A stretch of 64,000 nt of DNA from Streptomyces sp. NBC_01244 (lineage in GTDB: Bacteria; Actinomycetota; Actinomycetes; Streptomycetales; Streptomycetaceae): the NCBI RefSeq assembly GCF_035987325.1, contig NZ_CP108488.1, forward strand, positions 744,001 through 808,000, in the 5' to 3' direction. The position numbers and the translations under genes are program-made. Positions 1 to 8,558 of this stretch are shown piece by piece; within the stretch, counting starts at the first letter, position 1, and the number at the start of each line of letters is the position of its first letter. Under the pieces are notes generated by a model that saw only the letters and a list, made by a program, of their open reading frames with translations, made no database searches and was not told where the DNA came from.

Positions 1-957
1 GAGGAGCACTATCGCCACGACGGCATGCCGAACGAGGTGGTCCGGCAATTGAAGGCCTGGGGCCACCGGGTGGAGGTACTGCGGCCCGGTGGCTCGCTGC
101 TGCGGATGAGCGAGGCCGTGGAGGCCGGCGCCCATGACGCCTGGGTCCTCAAGACGGTGTCCGGCGGGCCGGGGCTGACCCTGCTCGAAGCCGCCGCCGC
201 GGCCGGTGCGATCACCGTCAACGACGCCCGCGCGATCCGGGGCGTACGGGACAAGGCGCTGGCCGCCGCCATCGGGCGCGGCCGGGGGCTGCCGCTGCCG
301 CCGACGTACGCGGCGGCCCGGCCGGAGCTGCTGGCCGAGATCCCGGCGTCGGAGTACCCGCTGGTCGTCAAACCCGCCGACGGCAGCTCCGGTCGGGCCG
401 TACACCTGCTGTCCTCGCCCGAGCGGCTGGCCGCGATGCTCCCCGAACTGGCCGGCGAGGGCATGCTCGTCGCGCAGCCGTACGTGCCGAACTCGGGCAC
501 CGACCTCAAGGTGTACGCGGTCGGCGGGGAGCTCTTCGCCACCGAGCGCCGCTCTCCCCTGCATCCGGACACCTCCGTCCCGGAGCGCCTCGTCCCGTTG
601 TCAGCCGAGATCGCGGAGATCGGCGCGCGGGTCGGTGAGGTGTACGGGCTCGACCTGTACGGGGTGGACGTGCTGCTGGGGCCCGACGGGCCGGTGGTCG
701 TGGACGTGAACGACTTCCCGAGCTTCCGTCAGGTCCCGGACGCGGCGGCCCGGGTGGCCCGCGCGGTACTGGGCCTCGCCCGGGGCGCCGGTTCACGGCC
801 CGGCGCCGGCGTCGCGGCCGCGCTCCCGCTCCGGCCCGGGCAGGCGATGTCGATCCCCCTCCAGGCCACAGCGGCCACCGCTGCCGCGGCTGCCGCGACT
901 GCCGGTGCCGTCGCGGTCGTCACCCCGCCGGCCTCGCCCGCAGGAGAGCCCGTATGA
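1..957 (+). CDS. ATP-grasp ligase, 5' end outside window
   Basis: The reading frame is open from base 1, so the true start lies upstream; the first in-window ATG is at 25. It encodes a RimK/ArgX-like ATP-grasp enzyme, a fold that uses ATP to join a carboxylate to an amine or thiol. The lysine and glycine-rich loop (VVKPADGSSGRAV, around residue 115 from the ATG) and the metal-binding end (GVDVLLGPDGPVVVDVNDFPS) are both present. After the catalytic fold comes an Ala/Pro-rich tail of about 45 residues with no obvious function. The stop overlaps the ATG of the next gene (ATGA), so the two ATP-grasp genes are translationally coupled. The substrate cannot be read from the sequence; the partner genes are probably upstream of the window. 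Confidence 0.8.
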   Translation, partial: EEHYRHDGMPNEVVRQLKAWGHRVEVLRPGGSLLRMSEAVEAGAHDAWVLKTVSGGPGLTLLEAAAAAGAITVNDARAIRGVRDKALAAAIGRGRGLPLPPTYAAARPELLAEIPASEYPLVVKPADGSSGRAVHLLSSPERLAAMLPELAGEGMLVAQPYVPNSGTDLKVYAVGGELFATERRSPLHPDTSVPERLVPLSAEIAEIGARVGEVYGLDLYGVDVLLGPDGPVVVDVNDFPSFRQVPDAAARVARAVLGLARGAGSRPGAGVAAALPLRPGQAMSIPLQATAATAAAAAATAGAVAVVTPPASPAGEPV

Positions 958-1736
958 GGATCGGCCTGATCACGGACAACCCCGGGCATCCGCTGCTCTC
1001 TGCGGCGGCCGGCCTCCTGCGTGCCGCCGGACACGGGGTGGAACTGCTGGATCCCGGCGCGCCGGACGCGGCCGCCGGGGCACCGGCCGACGCGTACCTC
1101 CTCAAGGCACACACCCCGCACGGCCTGGAACTGGCCCGGCGCCTGGAGCGGCTCGGGGCCCCGGTGGTGAACTCCGCCGCGGCGACCGCGCTCTGCCAGG
1201 ACCGCACGCTGATGGCGGAGCTGGCGGTACGGGCCGGGCTGCCGTTCGCGGGAACCCGTACCGTCGGCGCGCTCGCGCGGTGGGCCGCCGGGGTCTCGCT
1301 GGGCTCCCCCGTGGTCGTCAAGAGCCGCCACAGCCGCCGTGCGGACCTCGTGGCCCTGGTCGACGACACCGTGCACCTCGGAAAGTTGGCGCACGACTGG
1401 CCCGAGGAGCCGGTGGTGGTCCAGGACTTCGCCCCGAACAGCGGCTGGGACCACAAGCTCTGGGCGATCGGCGACCGCGTCTTCGCGGCCCTGCGCCGTT
1501 CGGAACTCTCCCCGGAGGGCCGCGGCCCGACCCTGCCGCTGCCCCGGATCCCGGACGGCTGGGCCGATCTGACCCGCCGGGTCGGCGAGGTCTACTCCCT
1601 GGACGTCTACGGCGTGGACATCATCGCCACGGCCGACGGCTCCCCCCTGATCGTGGACGTCAACGCCTTCCCCGGCATCCGCGACCAGCCGGGCGCCCCG
1701 GAAGCCCTCGCGGACCTGGCCCTGCGCCGGGCCTAG
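954..1736 (+). CDS. Second ATP-grasp family protein with altered glycine loop
   Basis: A 260-residue protein coupled to the preceding ATP-grasp gene by an ATGA overlap. The overall pattern matches its neighbour: N-terminal Rossmann-like part (MRIGLITDNPGHP), a central VVVK, then DHKLWAIGDRVFAALRR and the C-terminal metal site GVDIIATADGSPLIVDVNAFPG. The flexible loop after the lysine reads SRHSRRADL instead of the usual GSxG type, so ATP binding may be altered or the protein may act only with its partner. Two adjacent ATP-grasp genes suggest a two-step or two-subunit ligation of an unknown product. It converges on the membrane protein gene, and the stop codons overlap. Confidence 0.75.
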   Translation: MRIGLITDNPGHPLLSAAAGLLRAAGHGVELLDPGAPDAAAGAPADAYLLKAHTPHGLELARRLERLGAPVVNSAAATALCQDRTLMAELAVRAGLPFAGTRTVGALARWAAGVSLGSPVVVKSRHSRRADLVALVDDTVHLGKLAHDWPEEPVVVQDFAPNSGWDHKLWAIGDRVFAALRRSELSPEGRGPTLPLPRIPDGWADLTRRVGEVYSLDVYGVDIIATADGSPLIVDVNAFPGIRDQPGAPEALADLALRRA

Positions 1737-2302
1737 GCAGCGACCGTCTCGCGGGTGCGGTAGAGCGGGGCGAAGGCGACCAGGAGGAGTACGGCTCCGA
1801 GGGGTATGAAGTCCTTGCCGACCAGGGGCACCACGGCGTTGGCGAGGACCAGCACGGGCGCCCACGGCTTCAGGACGCGGCGTGCCGCGAGCTGGGAGAC
1901 CAGGATCAGTTGGCCCACGAAGAACAGCAGCGGACCGAACTCGTAGACCACCGGGAGCATGCCGGGTATGTCCTGGACCCTGGTGAACATCTCTTCCATG
2001 GCACCCCGGTCCGCGGACATGAAGCCGACGACGAGGTCGATCGCGAACTGCCCCACCAGCGACACCGCTCCCGCCACGCCGGTCCACAGGCCCACGGCGG
2101 ACAGCTTGCCTCCGCCGGCCATCGCCCGCATCGCGGCGAATCCCTGGACGAAGAGGACCAGCGCACCGAGGAAGCACAGGTGGCCGAGGCTCCATGCGAA
2201 GCCCGGACCGCGGCTGCCGTCGAGACCGTCGAGGATGCGGATGACGCCGTAGGCCCCTGTCAGAACAGGGGCTGCGAAGAAGGCGGTTCGGGGTGTGGTC
2301 AT
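1733..2302 (-). CDS. Small integral membrane protein
   Basis: A 189-residue protein starting MTTPRTAFF, with about five hydrophobic segments (for example GFAWSLGHLCFLGALVLFVQGFA, GPLLFFVGQLILVSQLA and a C-terminal pair). No catalytic or transport motif was recognised. The ATG at 2302 was chosen because the first membrane segment begins about ten residues later, whereas upstream codons in the frame are arginine- and proline-rich and unlike protein. The stop overlaps that of the convergent ATP-grasp gene. The layout of short helices with small soluble loops resembles unclassified actinobacterial membrane proteins; function unknown. Confidence 0.65.
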   Translation of the reverse strand: MTTPRTAFFAAPVLTGAYGVIRILDGLDGSRGPGFAWSLGHLCFLGALVLFVQGFAAMRAMAGGGKLSAVGLWTGVAGAVSLVGQFAIDLVVGFMSADRGAMEEMFTRVQDIPGMLPVVYEFGPLLFFVGQLILVSQLAARRVLKPWAPVLVLANAVVPLVGKDFIPLGAVLLLVAFAPLYRTRETVAA

Positions 2303-2547
2303 ACGCAAGACGTTACGGGCGCGACACCCCGAGTCACATCGGGTACCGACCCCTGAGTTGTCCCCTAGACAGGTCGCCACGTGCAGACAGGTCGCCCCGC
2401 GTACGGCGCCGGGGTGACGGCCGTTCGTCATGGGCGCGTCACGGAACCGCCACAGCGGCGTGCGGCGGGAACCTGCTCGGGTCAGGGGTCGTGTTCCTGC
2501 ACGCGAGTGCCGGTGCGGGACCGGTCGTGAACCTCGGGGAGCACCCA

Positions 2548-3297
2548 ATGCAGTACACAGCAGGCATCGGCCGGACCGCGGCGGCTCTGGCGGCGGCCCT
2601 GGCGGCCGCGGCCCTGATGACGGGCTGTACGCCGACCGGCGACGGCGGTGGGGTCGCGGGCCCGTCGACGCCGCCCACGGCCTCGCGGCCCGCCGAGGCG
2701 ACACCCACCGGCGGCGACAAGGGCGGGACGACCAGCGGCGGCGGGACCGGAGGTTCCACGGGCGGCGCGTCGCCCTCGGGCAGCGCGCCCTCCTCGGGCA
2801 GCTCCTCCTCGGGCGGCGCCTCCTCGGGCGGCGCCGGCGGCGTGACGAAGAAGCCCTGCACGGTCGGCGACATCAAGGTCTCCGAAGGGCACCAGGCCGA
2901 CGTCCGCCCGCCGGGCACCGGAACCGGGGCCGCCGTCGTCTCCGTCACCAACACCTCCGCGTCCCCCTGCAAGGTGTACGGGTACCCGACGGTCGCGGCG
3001 GCGGGCAACGGCTCCCCGGAGAAGAACAAGCCGCTGGCCACCACCCACACCGGCCCCGGCGCGGCCGACGTGGTGCTGGCCCCGGGCGCCCGCGCCTGGA
3101 CGAAGCTCACGTTCGTCCAGGTCCAGGGCGAGGCGGACGGCTACTGCGCGTCCGGCGCGACCCCGGGCTCCTACCCGACGGTGGTCATCGGGGTACTCGG
3201 TGCCGGGAAGCACCAGATCGCCATGGACGACGGCGTGTTCGCCTTCTGCGACGACAAGGTGTCCGTCACCGCCTGGTCCTCCGCCAAGCCGTCCTAG
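2548..3297 (+). CDS. DUF4232 lipoprotein
   Basis: A 249-residue secreted lipoprotein. The signal peptide (MQYTAGIGRTAAALAAALA) ends in lipobox LMTGC, so the mature protein should be lipid-anchored on the outer face of the membrane. A linker of about 60 residues rich in Gly, Ser, Pro and Thr follows, then a DUF4232-type domain with two pairs of cysteines (PCTVGDI, SPCKVYGYP, GYCASG, AFCDDK) that probably form disulfides. ATG 2548 follows GGGGAG at a sensible distance; the longer frame upstream is not protein-like. This family is common in Streptomyces; its function is unknown. Confidence 0.8.
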   Translation: MQYTAGIGRTAAALAAALAAAALMTGCTPTGDGGGVAGPSTPPTASRPAEATPTGGDKGGTTSGGGTGGSTGGASPSGSAPSSGSSSSGGASSGGAGGVTKKPCTVGDIKVSEGHQADVRPPGTGTGAAVVSVTNTSASPCKVYGYPTVAAAGNGSPEKNKPLATTHTGPGAADVVLAPGARAWTKLTFVQVQGEADGYCASGATPGSYPTVVIGVLGAGKHQIAMDDGVFAFCDDKVSVTAWSSAKPS

Positions 3298-3324
3298 GTC
3301 GGACAGGCGCCACCGGGCCGCGGG

Positions 3325-3705
3325 TCAGAGGGGCTTCAGGCGGGTGCGCAGCAGGCAGAACTCGTTGCCCTCCGGGTCGGCCAGGGTGTGCCAGCTCTCG
3401 GCGCCGGTCTGGCCGATGTCGACCGGACGGGCGCCGAGGGCGAGGAGGCGCTCCAGCTCGGCGTCCTGGTCGCGGTCGACGGGGTTGACGTCGACGTGCA
3501 GGCGGAGCTTGCCCCGCCGCGGGTCGCTGCTCGGGCTGAGGACGAGGGTGGGCTGCGGGCCTCCGAAGCCGGTGCCGGGCGGCCCGATCTCGATGCTCCC
3601 GTCGTCCCGGGCGAGTTCCACGTAGCCGAGGGCCTCGCTCCAGAACGCGGCGAGGCGCTCGGGGTCGGCGCAGTCGATGACCAGCTCACTGATGCGGCTT
3701 ACCAT
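3325..3705 (-). CDS. VOC (glyoxalase/bleomycin resistance) family protein
   Basis: A 126-residue single-module vicinal-oxygen-chelate protein. The N-terminus [27 protein letters not shown] is the typical first beta-alpha unit; the C-terminal [16 protein letters not shown] is the classic second half with the metal or substrate edge strand. Proteins of this length normally dimerise. Substrate unknown; members serve as dioxygenases, isomerases or antibiotic-binding proteins. It stands alone between a lipoprotein and a small secreted peptide. Confidence 0.8.
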   Translation of the reverse strand: MVSRISELVIDCADPERLAAFWSEALGYVELARDDGSIEIGPPGTGFGGPQPTLVLSPSSDPRRGKLRLHVDVNPVDRDQDAELERLLALGARPVDIGQTGAESWHTLADPEGNEFCLLRTRLKPL

Positions 3706-3744
3706 GCCCGCCAGTGTAAGGAGACCTCCCGGGTGCCGCTCGGG

Positions 3745-3894
3745 CTACTTGATGACCTCGACCTTCTTGTCGCCCGCGGCCGCGTGGGCCGACGCGCTCG
3801 CGCCGAGGGCGGTGACGGTCACGGCGAGCAGGACGGATACGGCGGCGGCCGTGGCGCGCTTGTGGGTCGCCTTGCGGGTCGTCTTGCGGGTCAT
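3745..3894 (-). CDS. Small secreted cationic peptide precursor
   Basis: A 49-residue frame starting [15 protein letters not shown], followed by a hydrophobic core ([17 protein letters not shown]) and a signal-peptidase site after SAHA, leaving a mature peptide of about ten residues ([11 protein letters not shown]). The signal-peptide organisation is very clear for so short a frame, which argues for a real gene. The mature part is too short to fold. It could be a processed peptide signal or the remnant of a longer secreted protein. A purine-rich GGGGACC lies just upstream. Confidence 0.55.
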   Translation of the reverse strand: MTRKTTRKATHKRATAAAVSVLLAVTVTALGASASAHAAAGDKKVEVIK

Positions 3895-4002
3895 GGGGTC
3901 CCCCTGATGGTGTGTGGTGGTCGTCCCGGCAGCTTCGCATCCGGGCCCGGGGCCGACAAGGGAGCCCGGGCCGGACGGATCAGACGAGTGGAGGCGGTCG
4001 GC

Positions 4003-5055
4003 GTGCGCGTTGTGGTGTTCGAGCGGTACGGGGAGCCCGGCGCGGTGCGGATCGTGGCCGATCCGGTGCCGCCCGTGGGTGGGGTGGTCGTACGGGTCGA
4101 GGCGACGGGGCTGTGCCGCAGTGACTGGCACGGGTGGATGGGGCACGATCCGGACATCACGCTCCCGCACGTGCCCGGCCACGAACTGGCCGGTGTGGTC
4201 GAGGCGGTGGGCCCGGGAGTCTCCAACTGGCGCGCCGGGGACCGGGTGACGGTGCCCTTCGTCTGCGCGTGCGGAAGCTGCGCCGAATGCGCCGCCGGGC
4301 AGCACCAGGTGTGCGCCAGGCAGACGCAGCCCGGGTTCACCCACTGGGGGTCCTTCGCCGAGTACGTGGCGCTGGAGCACGCCGACGTCAATCTGGTGGC
4401 CGTGCCCGGGGAGCTCTCGTACGACACCGCGGCCGGACTGGGCTGCCGGTTCGCGACGGCCTTCCGGGCCGTCGTCGCGCAGGGGCGGGTGGCGCCGGGC
4501 GAGTGGGTCGCCGTACACGGCTGCGGCGGGGTGGGGCTCTCGGCCGTGATGATCGCGGTGGCGGCGGGAGCCCGGGTGGTGGCCGTGGACACCGCACCGG
4601 AGGCGCTGGAGCTCGCGCGGGCCTTCGGGGCCGCGCACTGCGTGGATCCGCGGCGGGGCGACGCGGCCGAGGCCGTACGGGAGTACACGCGCGGCGGTGC
4701 GCACCTGTCGCTGGACGCACTCGGCTCCGCGGCCACGGCGGCGGCGTCGGTGGCCGGCCTGCGCCGGCGCGGGCGGCACGTGCAGGTCGGGCTGCTGCCC
4801 GCGGCGCGGGGGGTCGCGGCGCTGCCGATGGAGCGGGTCATCGGGTGGGAGCTGGAGATCCTCGGCAGCCACGGGATGGCCGCGCACGCCTACCCGCCGA
4901 TGATGGAACTGGTCCGCTCCGGAGCGCTGCGGCCGGACCTGCTGGTCAGCTCCACGATCCCGCTGGACGGGGCGCCGGCCGCGCTGGCGGCCATGGGTAC
5001 GGCGCCGGGACCCGGAATCACGATCATCCGGCCGGGGGCCGACGCGCGGAACTGA
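4003..5055 (+). CDS. Zinc-dependent alcohol dehydrogenase (MDR family)
   Basis: A 350-residue medium-chain dehydrogenase. Catalytic zinc residues are visible as the Cys of [12 protein letters not shown] and His/Glu of PGHELAG. The structural zinc cluster of four cysteines is at [17 protein letters not shown]. The nucleotide-binding glycine motif is [14 protein letters not shown], followed by an acidic residue ([11 protein letters not shown]) that favours NAD over NADP. GTG 4003 was chosen because GAGG sits about 8 bases upstream; a GTG at 3988 is the alternative. No substrate can be assigned. Confidence 0.85.
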   Translation: MRVVVFERYGEPGAVRIVADPVPPVGGVVVRVEATGLCRSDWHGWMGHDPDITLPHVPGHELAGVVEAVGPGVSNWRAGDRVTVPFVCACGSCAECAAGQHQVCARQTQPGFTHWGSFAEYVALEHADVNLVAVPGELSYDTAAGLGCRFATAFRAVVAQGRVAPGEWVAVHGCGGVGLSAVMIAVAAGARVVAVDTAPEALELARAFGAAHCVDPRRGDAAEAVREYTRGGAHLSLDALGSAATAAASVAGLRRRGRHVQVGLLPAARGVAALPMERVIGWELEILGSHGMAAHAYPPMMELVRSGALRPDLLVSSTIPLDGAPAALAAMGTAPGPGITIIRPGADARN

Positions 5056-5122
5056 GCCGGGCGGCCGGGCTCCTGGGTTCGCGGGGCTTGTGGTGCGGGG
5101 AGGGCATGGCTACATTCCTTGA

Positions 5123-5134
5123 TTACACGTGTAA
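5123..5134. promoter_or_regulatory. Perfect palindrome TTACACGTGTAA upstream of PAP2 gene
   Basis: A 12-bp perfect inverted repeat with a central CG, as favoured by LacI-family repressors, about 120 bp before the PAP2 start. The same 12-mer recurs exactly at 49886 and nearly at 41961 and 42075. Operator function is inferred. Confidence 0.45.
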
Positions 5135-5254
5135 GCACGAGATGTGGCCACACCGCAATCGGCCACACCCCTCGGCACGCGCCACCCCATCCCCGCACCC
5201 CTCGTCACCCCTCGTTCCCCTCTTTTCCCACCCGCCGCGAGAGGCAGCACAGCC

Positions 5255-6004
5255 ATGTCCACGATCCCCGTCGACCCACCCCTCGAAGCCGGCGCACCCG
5301 CGTTCGCGACGGACCGGGGCAGCAGGGGCACCGGCACCGTCACCCTCGGAATCGCGCTGCTCGGCTCCGCCGCCGCGCTCGCGCTCGTCGTGCGGAGGGA
5401 CGTCGCGCGACCGCCCTTCCAGGGACTCGACGACCGCTGGCTGTCCTGGATGGGCGGACCGCACGAGGGGTTCCCCTCCGTGGTCGCCACGCTGCTGAAC
5501 TGGTTCGGGGGCCCGGTGGGCGCCGTCGTCCCGCTCGCCCTGCTGCTCTTCCTTCTCGTCCGGCGGCGCTGGGTGTCGGCGGGGTTCCTCTTCCTCGTCT
5601 ACATGGCCGGAAACATGCTCGTCGTACAGGGCCTCAAGCACCTGGTGGACCGGCCGCGCCCGGAGAATCCGCTGGTCAGGGTCGACCACGGCTCCTTCCC
5701 CTCCGGGCACGCGGCCAGTGCGGCGCTCCTGGTGGTCATCGTCGGCGCGCTCCTCGTCCCGGCCGCCCGGCGCCGGGCATGGTGGATCGGCGGCGCCGTT
5801 TTCACGCTGGCCATGATGTGGAGCCGCACCTGGCTGCACGCGCACTGGCTCAGCGACACCGCCGCCGGGGCGGTGGCCGGCGCGGGGGCCGGGCTGGTCG
5901 CCTGGTGGCTCTGCGCCCCGGCCCTGGCCCGGGAGGCCGGGCGGAGCGCGGAGCGTGCGCGCGTCCGGCTGCGGTCGGCGGAAGCCCAATCCCCCGCCCA
6001 CTGA
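5255..6004 (+). CDS. PAP2-type membrane phosphatase, catalytic residues intact
   Basis: A 249-residue phosphatidic-acid-phosphatase family protein with about six membrane helices. All three signature blocks are present: K128 in KHLVDRPRP (C1), PSGH with His152 (C2), and SRTWLHAHWLSD with nucleophile His197 and Asp201 (C3). Such enzymes remove phosphate from lipid phosphates or undecaprenyl diphosphate on the outer face of the membrane. ATG 5255 follows a GAGAGG site; the upstream frame is proline-rich filler. A close paralogue at 43016 has lost both histidines, which makes this copy the likely active one. Confidence 0.85.
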   Translation: MSTIPVDPPLEAGAPAFATDRGSRGTGTVTLGIALLGSAAALALVVRRDVARPPFQGLDDRWLSWMGGPHEGFPSVVATLLNWFGGPVGAVVPLALLLFLLVRRRWVSAGFLFLVYMAGNMLVVQGLKHLVDRPRPENPLVRVDHGSFPSGHAASAALLVVIVGALLVPAARRRAWWIGGAVFTLAMMWSRTWLHAHWLSDTAAGAVAGAGAGLVAWWLCAPALAREAGRSAERARVRLRSAEAQSPAH

Positions 6005-6022
6005 CGGCGGGAGCCGCGCCGG

Positions 6023-7252
6023 TCACGCGTGCGGGCTCCCCGGCACGGCGGCCGTCCGGCCGCGCCGCAGCCGCAGCGCGGTCAGGACGGCCACCAGGGC
6101 CGCCATCGCCAGCGTGCCCCCGAGGGTCAGGATCCAGACCGGGACGCCGCCGGCCGTGAGCAGCTCGTCGGTGTAGTCGACCCGGCGGTACGGGGCGTCC
6201 GCGGCGGCGGCGCGCAGTTCGTGGTCGCCGTCGATCCGGGACGGGGCCGGGAAGCTCTGGTCGATCGCCGTCAGGAACACCGGCTCCGCGCCCGCGAATT
6301 CGGCGACCGGTCCCGTCGGGGTGATCCGCCCGGCGAAGGTCACCTCGGGTGCGTTGCCGCCGATCGCGGAGACGGGTTCCATGCGGTGCTCGGCCAGGAC
6401 GTACAGGCCCAGGGACTGGGCTGTGGAGGCCAGCCGCGACAGCCGCATCGGGTAGACGAGCCGGTCGCTCTCGAAGCGGATCAGGAGCGGGTCCAGGGTG
6501 CCGCTCAGGGTGGCGCCGGGGTCCCGGGGGGCGAGGCGTACGGCGACGTACTCCCAGCGCTGGTCCACGTACGGCTTCAGCTCGGCGGAGAGCCGGGCGG
6601 GGAGCTCGAAGCCGTTCGACCCCAGCCAGTCACCCAGCGCTTCGGGGTCGGTCGCGGTCAGGCGGGCCACCTCGAAGTCGCCGAGCCGCTCCCGGCCGAT
6701 CACGCCGACCCGCGGCTCGCCGTTGCCGGGCGGCGCCGCTCCGGCCGCGTCCCCCCGCCCGGAGTCGAGGGGCCAGTCCCCGCGCCGGGGCCAGAAGTAG
6801 CCGCGGGTGCGGTACTCGGGTCCGGTCAGGTCCACCAGCTGCGGGAAGAGCGCGACGTCGCCGAGGCGCACCGTGGCCCGTCCCGGCACCGGCATGATCC
6901 AGGCGGCCCGCTTGGCGTCGCCGCCGACCGTGAACCGCATCGCCACCTGTTCGATCCGGCCGTCCCAGCGGACCACGGAGGCCTCCCGGGAGACTCCGAT
7001 CCGGGAGCTGCCGTCGGGGACCATGGCCCCGCAGCCGCAGGCGTGGGCCGGGCTGACGAGGGACCCCAGCTGGGTCGCGAGCAGGGCTAGCAGCAGGAGT
7101 CCGGCCCTCCGCCTGATCCACAGGGCCGCCTGAGCCTTCGCCGCCCGCAGCCTTGTATGCCACACCGTTGCCGTCCGCCCCGTTGCCGTCCGCGCCCTTG
7201 CCGCCCGCGCCCTTGCCGCCCGCACCGTTGCCGTCCGCACCGTCTCCCCCAC
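6023..7252 (-). CDS. DUF2330 membrane-anchored extracytoplasmic protein
   Basis: About 409 residues if started at GTG 7252. After an Arg/Ala-rich leader come a signal or membrane segment (AGLLLLALLATQLGSLVSPAHA), a CGCG motif right after cleavage, a large extracytoplasmic domain of the DUF2330 kind (VGGDAKRAAWIMPVPG, GYFWPRRGDWPL) and a C-terminal transmembrane helix (VWILTLGGTLAMAALVAVLTALRLRRGR). The first 25 or so residues are a 5-residue repeat encoded by a 15-bp tandem repeat. The real start may therefore be a later GTG close to the hydrophobic segment. Function unknown. It converges on the PAP2 gene with an 18-bp gap. Confidence 0.7.
   Translation of the reverse strand: MGETVRTATVRAARARAARARTATGRTATVWHTRLRAAKAQAALWIRRRAGLLLLALLATQLGSLVSPAHACGCGAMVPDGSSRIGVSREASVVRWDGRIEQVAMRFTVGGDAKRAAWIMPVPGRATVRLGDVALFPQLVDLTGPEYRTRGYFWPRRGDWPLDSGRGDAAGAAPPGNGEPRVGVIGRERLGDFEVARLTATDPEALGDWLGSNGFELPARLSAELKPYVDQRWEYVAVRLAPRDPGATLSGTLDPLLIRFESDRLVYPMRLSRLASTAQSLGLYVLAEHRMEPVSAIGGNAPEVTFAGRITPTGPVAEFAGAEPVFLTAIDQSFPAPSRIDGDHELRAAAADAPYRRVDYTDELLTAGGVPVWILTLGGTLAMAALVAVLTALRLRRGRTAAVPGSPHA
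7171..7245. repeat. 15-bp tandem repeat, five copies
   Basis: Five consecutive 15-bp units (type CCGTCCGCGCCCTTG) differing at a few positions, preceded by a 10-bp partial copy at 7161. The length is a multiple of three and the unit reads as arginine/alanine/threonine repeats in the DUF2330 frame, so copy-number changes would not break that frame. Confidence 0.85.
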
Positions 7253-7409
7253 GCTCCTCGCTCAGCGGTCCGCGGGCACATGCGTCCGCGGGCGCGTCTC
7301 CCCGGGCCCGTCCGCCCCGGTCTCAGACGGCCGGCGCCGCGATCCGGTTCCGGCCATCTGTGCGCCACCTGCCGGTCACCTGTTCCTGTCACGCTGCGGG
7401 CACCCCGGA

Positions 7410-7423
7410 GTTGTATATACAAC
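7410..7423. promoter_or_regulatory. GntR/HutC-type operator GTTGTATATACAAC
   Basis: A perfect 14-bp palindrome, AT-rich in a GC-rich background, ending 25 bp before the tmpA start at 7449. The GT-TATA-AC arrangement fits operators of the HutC subfamily of GntR regulators, and a HutC-like regulator lies at the end of this gene pair (9185-9961). Its position would let a bound repressor block transcription or early elongation. Regulator assignment is inferred. Confidence 0.65.
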
Positions 7424-7448
7424 TTTCCCGAGCATGGCAGGAGCCACG

Positions 7449-8558
7449 ATGTCCGTACCGGCGATCACCCGCCCGCCCGCGCCCTGGCTGCGCGACAACT
7501 GCCCCTGTGCCGAGTGCCGTGACCCGCGTACCGGCCAGAAGCTGTTCCAGATCACCGAGCTGCCCGCCGGCCTGGCCGTCGGCGCCGTGCGCGAAGCGAC
7601 CGCCGCCGACGGCGGGCCCGGCTGGGAGGTGGAGTGGCAGCCGGACGGGCACCGCTCCGTGTACCCGGCCCGGTGGCTCGACTCGCACGCCCCGGACGGG
7701 CCGGCCTACCGCGCGGCCGGGGACGGGCGGACCGAGGCGGACAAGGAGCTGTGGGCGGCGGCGGACCTGGACGGGCGGATCCCGGAGGCCCGCTGGGACG
7801 CGTACATCGGCTCGCGCGAGACCCGCGAGCAGGTCCTCGACGGCGTGGTCCGGCTGGGCTTCGCCCTCCTGCGGGAAGTCCCCTGCCGGGACCGGATGGT
7901 GCTCGACGTGGCCCGCACCTTCGGCTTCGTCCGCGAGACGAACTACGGGGAGCTCTTCGAGGTCCGCGTGGAGGCAGACCCCAACAACCTGGCGTTCACC
8001 GGCGCGTTGATCACCCCGCACACCGACAACCCCTACCGGGATCCCGTCCCGACCCTCCAACTGCTGCACTGCCTGCGCAACGAGGCTCGGGGCGGCGACT
8101 CCGGGCTGGTCGACGGCTTCCACGCCGCCGCGCTGCTGCGCGAGCGGGATCCGGAGGCCTTCGCGGTACTGACCCGCGTACCGGTGGAGTTCGCCTTCGC
8201 CGACGCCCGCTGCGAACTGCGCGCCCACCGGCCGCTGATCGACGTGGACCCGCTCGGGCGGATCCGCGAGGTCCGCTTCAACAACCGCTCCATCTCCACG
8301 CTGCACCAGCCCGCGGCCGTACTGGAGGAGTTCTACGCGGCCTACCGCCTCTTCGGCGAGCTGCTGGAACGGCCCGAGCTGCGGCTCGACTTCAGGCTCG
8401 CGCCCGGCGACTGTGTGGTCTTCGACAACACCCGCCTGCTGCACGCCCGTACCGCCTTCGCCGAATCGGGCGGACGCCACCTCCAGGGGACGTACGCCGA
8501 TCTCGACGGGCTGCTCTCCACCCTTGCCGTCCTGCGCCGCGAAGGAGCCTCCGCGTGA
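7449..8558 (+). CDS. tmpA: TmpA-like Fe(II)/2-oxoglutarate dioxygenase
   Basis: A 369-residue enzyme of the gamma-butyrobetaine hydroxylase/TauD family. The N-terminal zinc-type domain shows WLRDNCPCAECRDP, as in butyrobetaine hydroxylase. The catalytic domain has the iron ligands HTD (ITPHTDNPYRDP) and a distal His in DNTRLLHARTAF. The next gene, overlapping by GTGA, is a PhnZ/TmpB-type HD oxygenase. That pairing is characteristic of 2-(trimethylamino)ethylphosphonate breakdown, in which TmpA hydroxylates the carbon next to phosphorus. ATG 7449 is preferred over 7434 because CAGGAG sits 5 bases before it. Without the neighbour it would be called gamma-butyrobetaine dioxygenase-like; the phosphonate role rests on context. 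Confidence 0.75.
   Translation: MSVPAITRPPAPWLRDNCPCAECRDPRTGQKLFQITELPAGLAVGAVREATAADGGPGWEVEWQPDGHRSVYPARWLDSHAPDGPAYRAAGDGRTEADKELWAAADLDGRIPEARWDAYIGSRETREQVLDGVVRLGFALLREVPCRDRMVLDVARTFGFVRETNYGELFEVRVEADPNNLAFTGALITPHTDNPYRDPVPTLQLLHCLRNEARGGDSGLVDGFHAAALLRERDPEAFAVLTRVPVEFAFADARCELRAHRPLIDVDPLGRIREVRFNNRSISTLHQPAAVLEEFYAAYRLFGELLERPELRLDFRLAPGDCVVFDNTRLLHARTAFAESGGRHLQGTYADLDGLLSTLAVLRREGASA

Noticed and set aside
6009..6040. A terminator between the PAP2 and DUF2330 genes
   Set aside because: The inverted repeat GGGAGCC/GGCTCCC is short, has a bulge and a long loop, and lies partly in coding sequence.
7449..8558. Carnitine biosynthesis as the role of the dioxygenase
   Set aside because: The family fits gamma-butyrobetaine hydroxylase, but the coupled PhnZ/TmpB partner and the importer favour a phosphonate role. 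Carnitine is kept only as a fallback.
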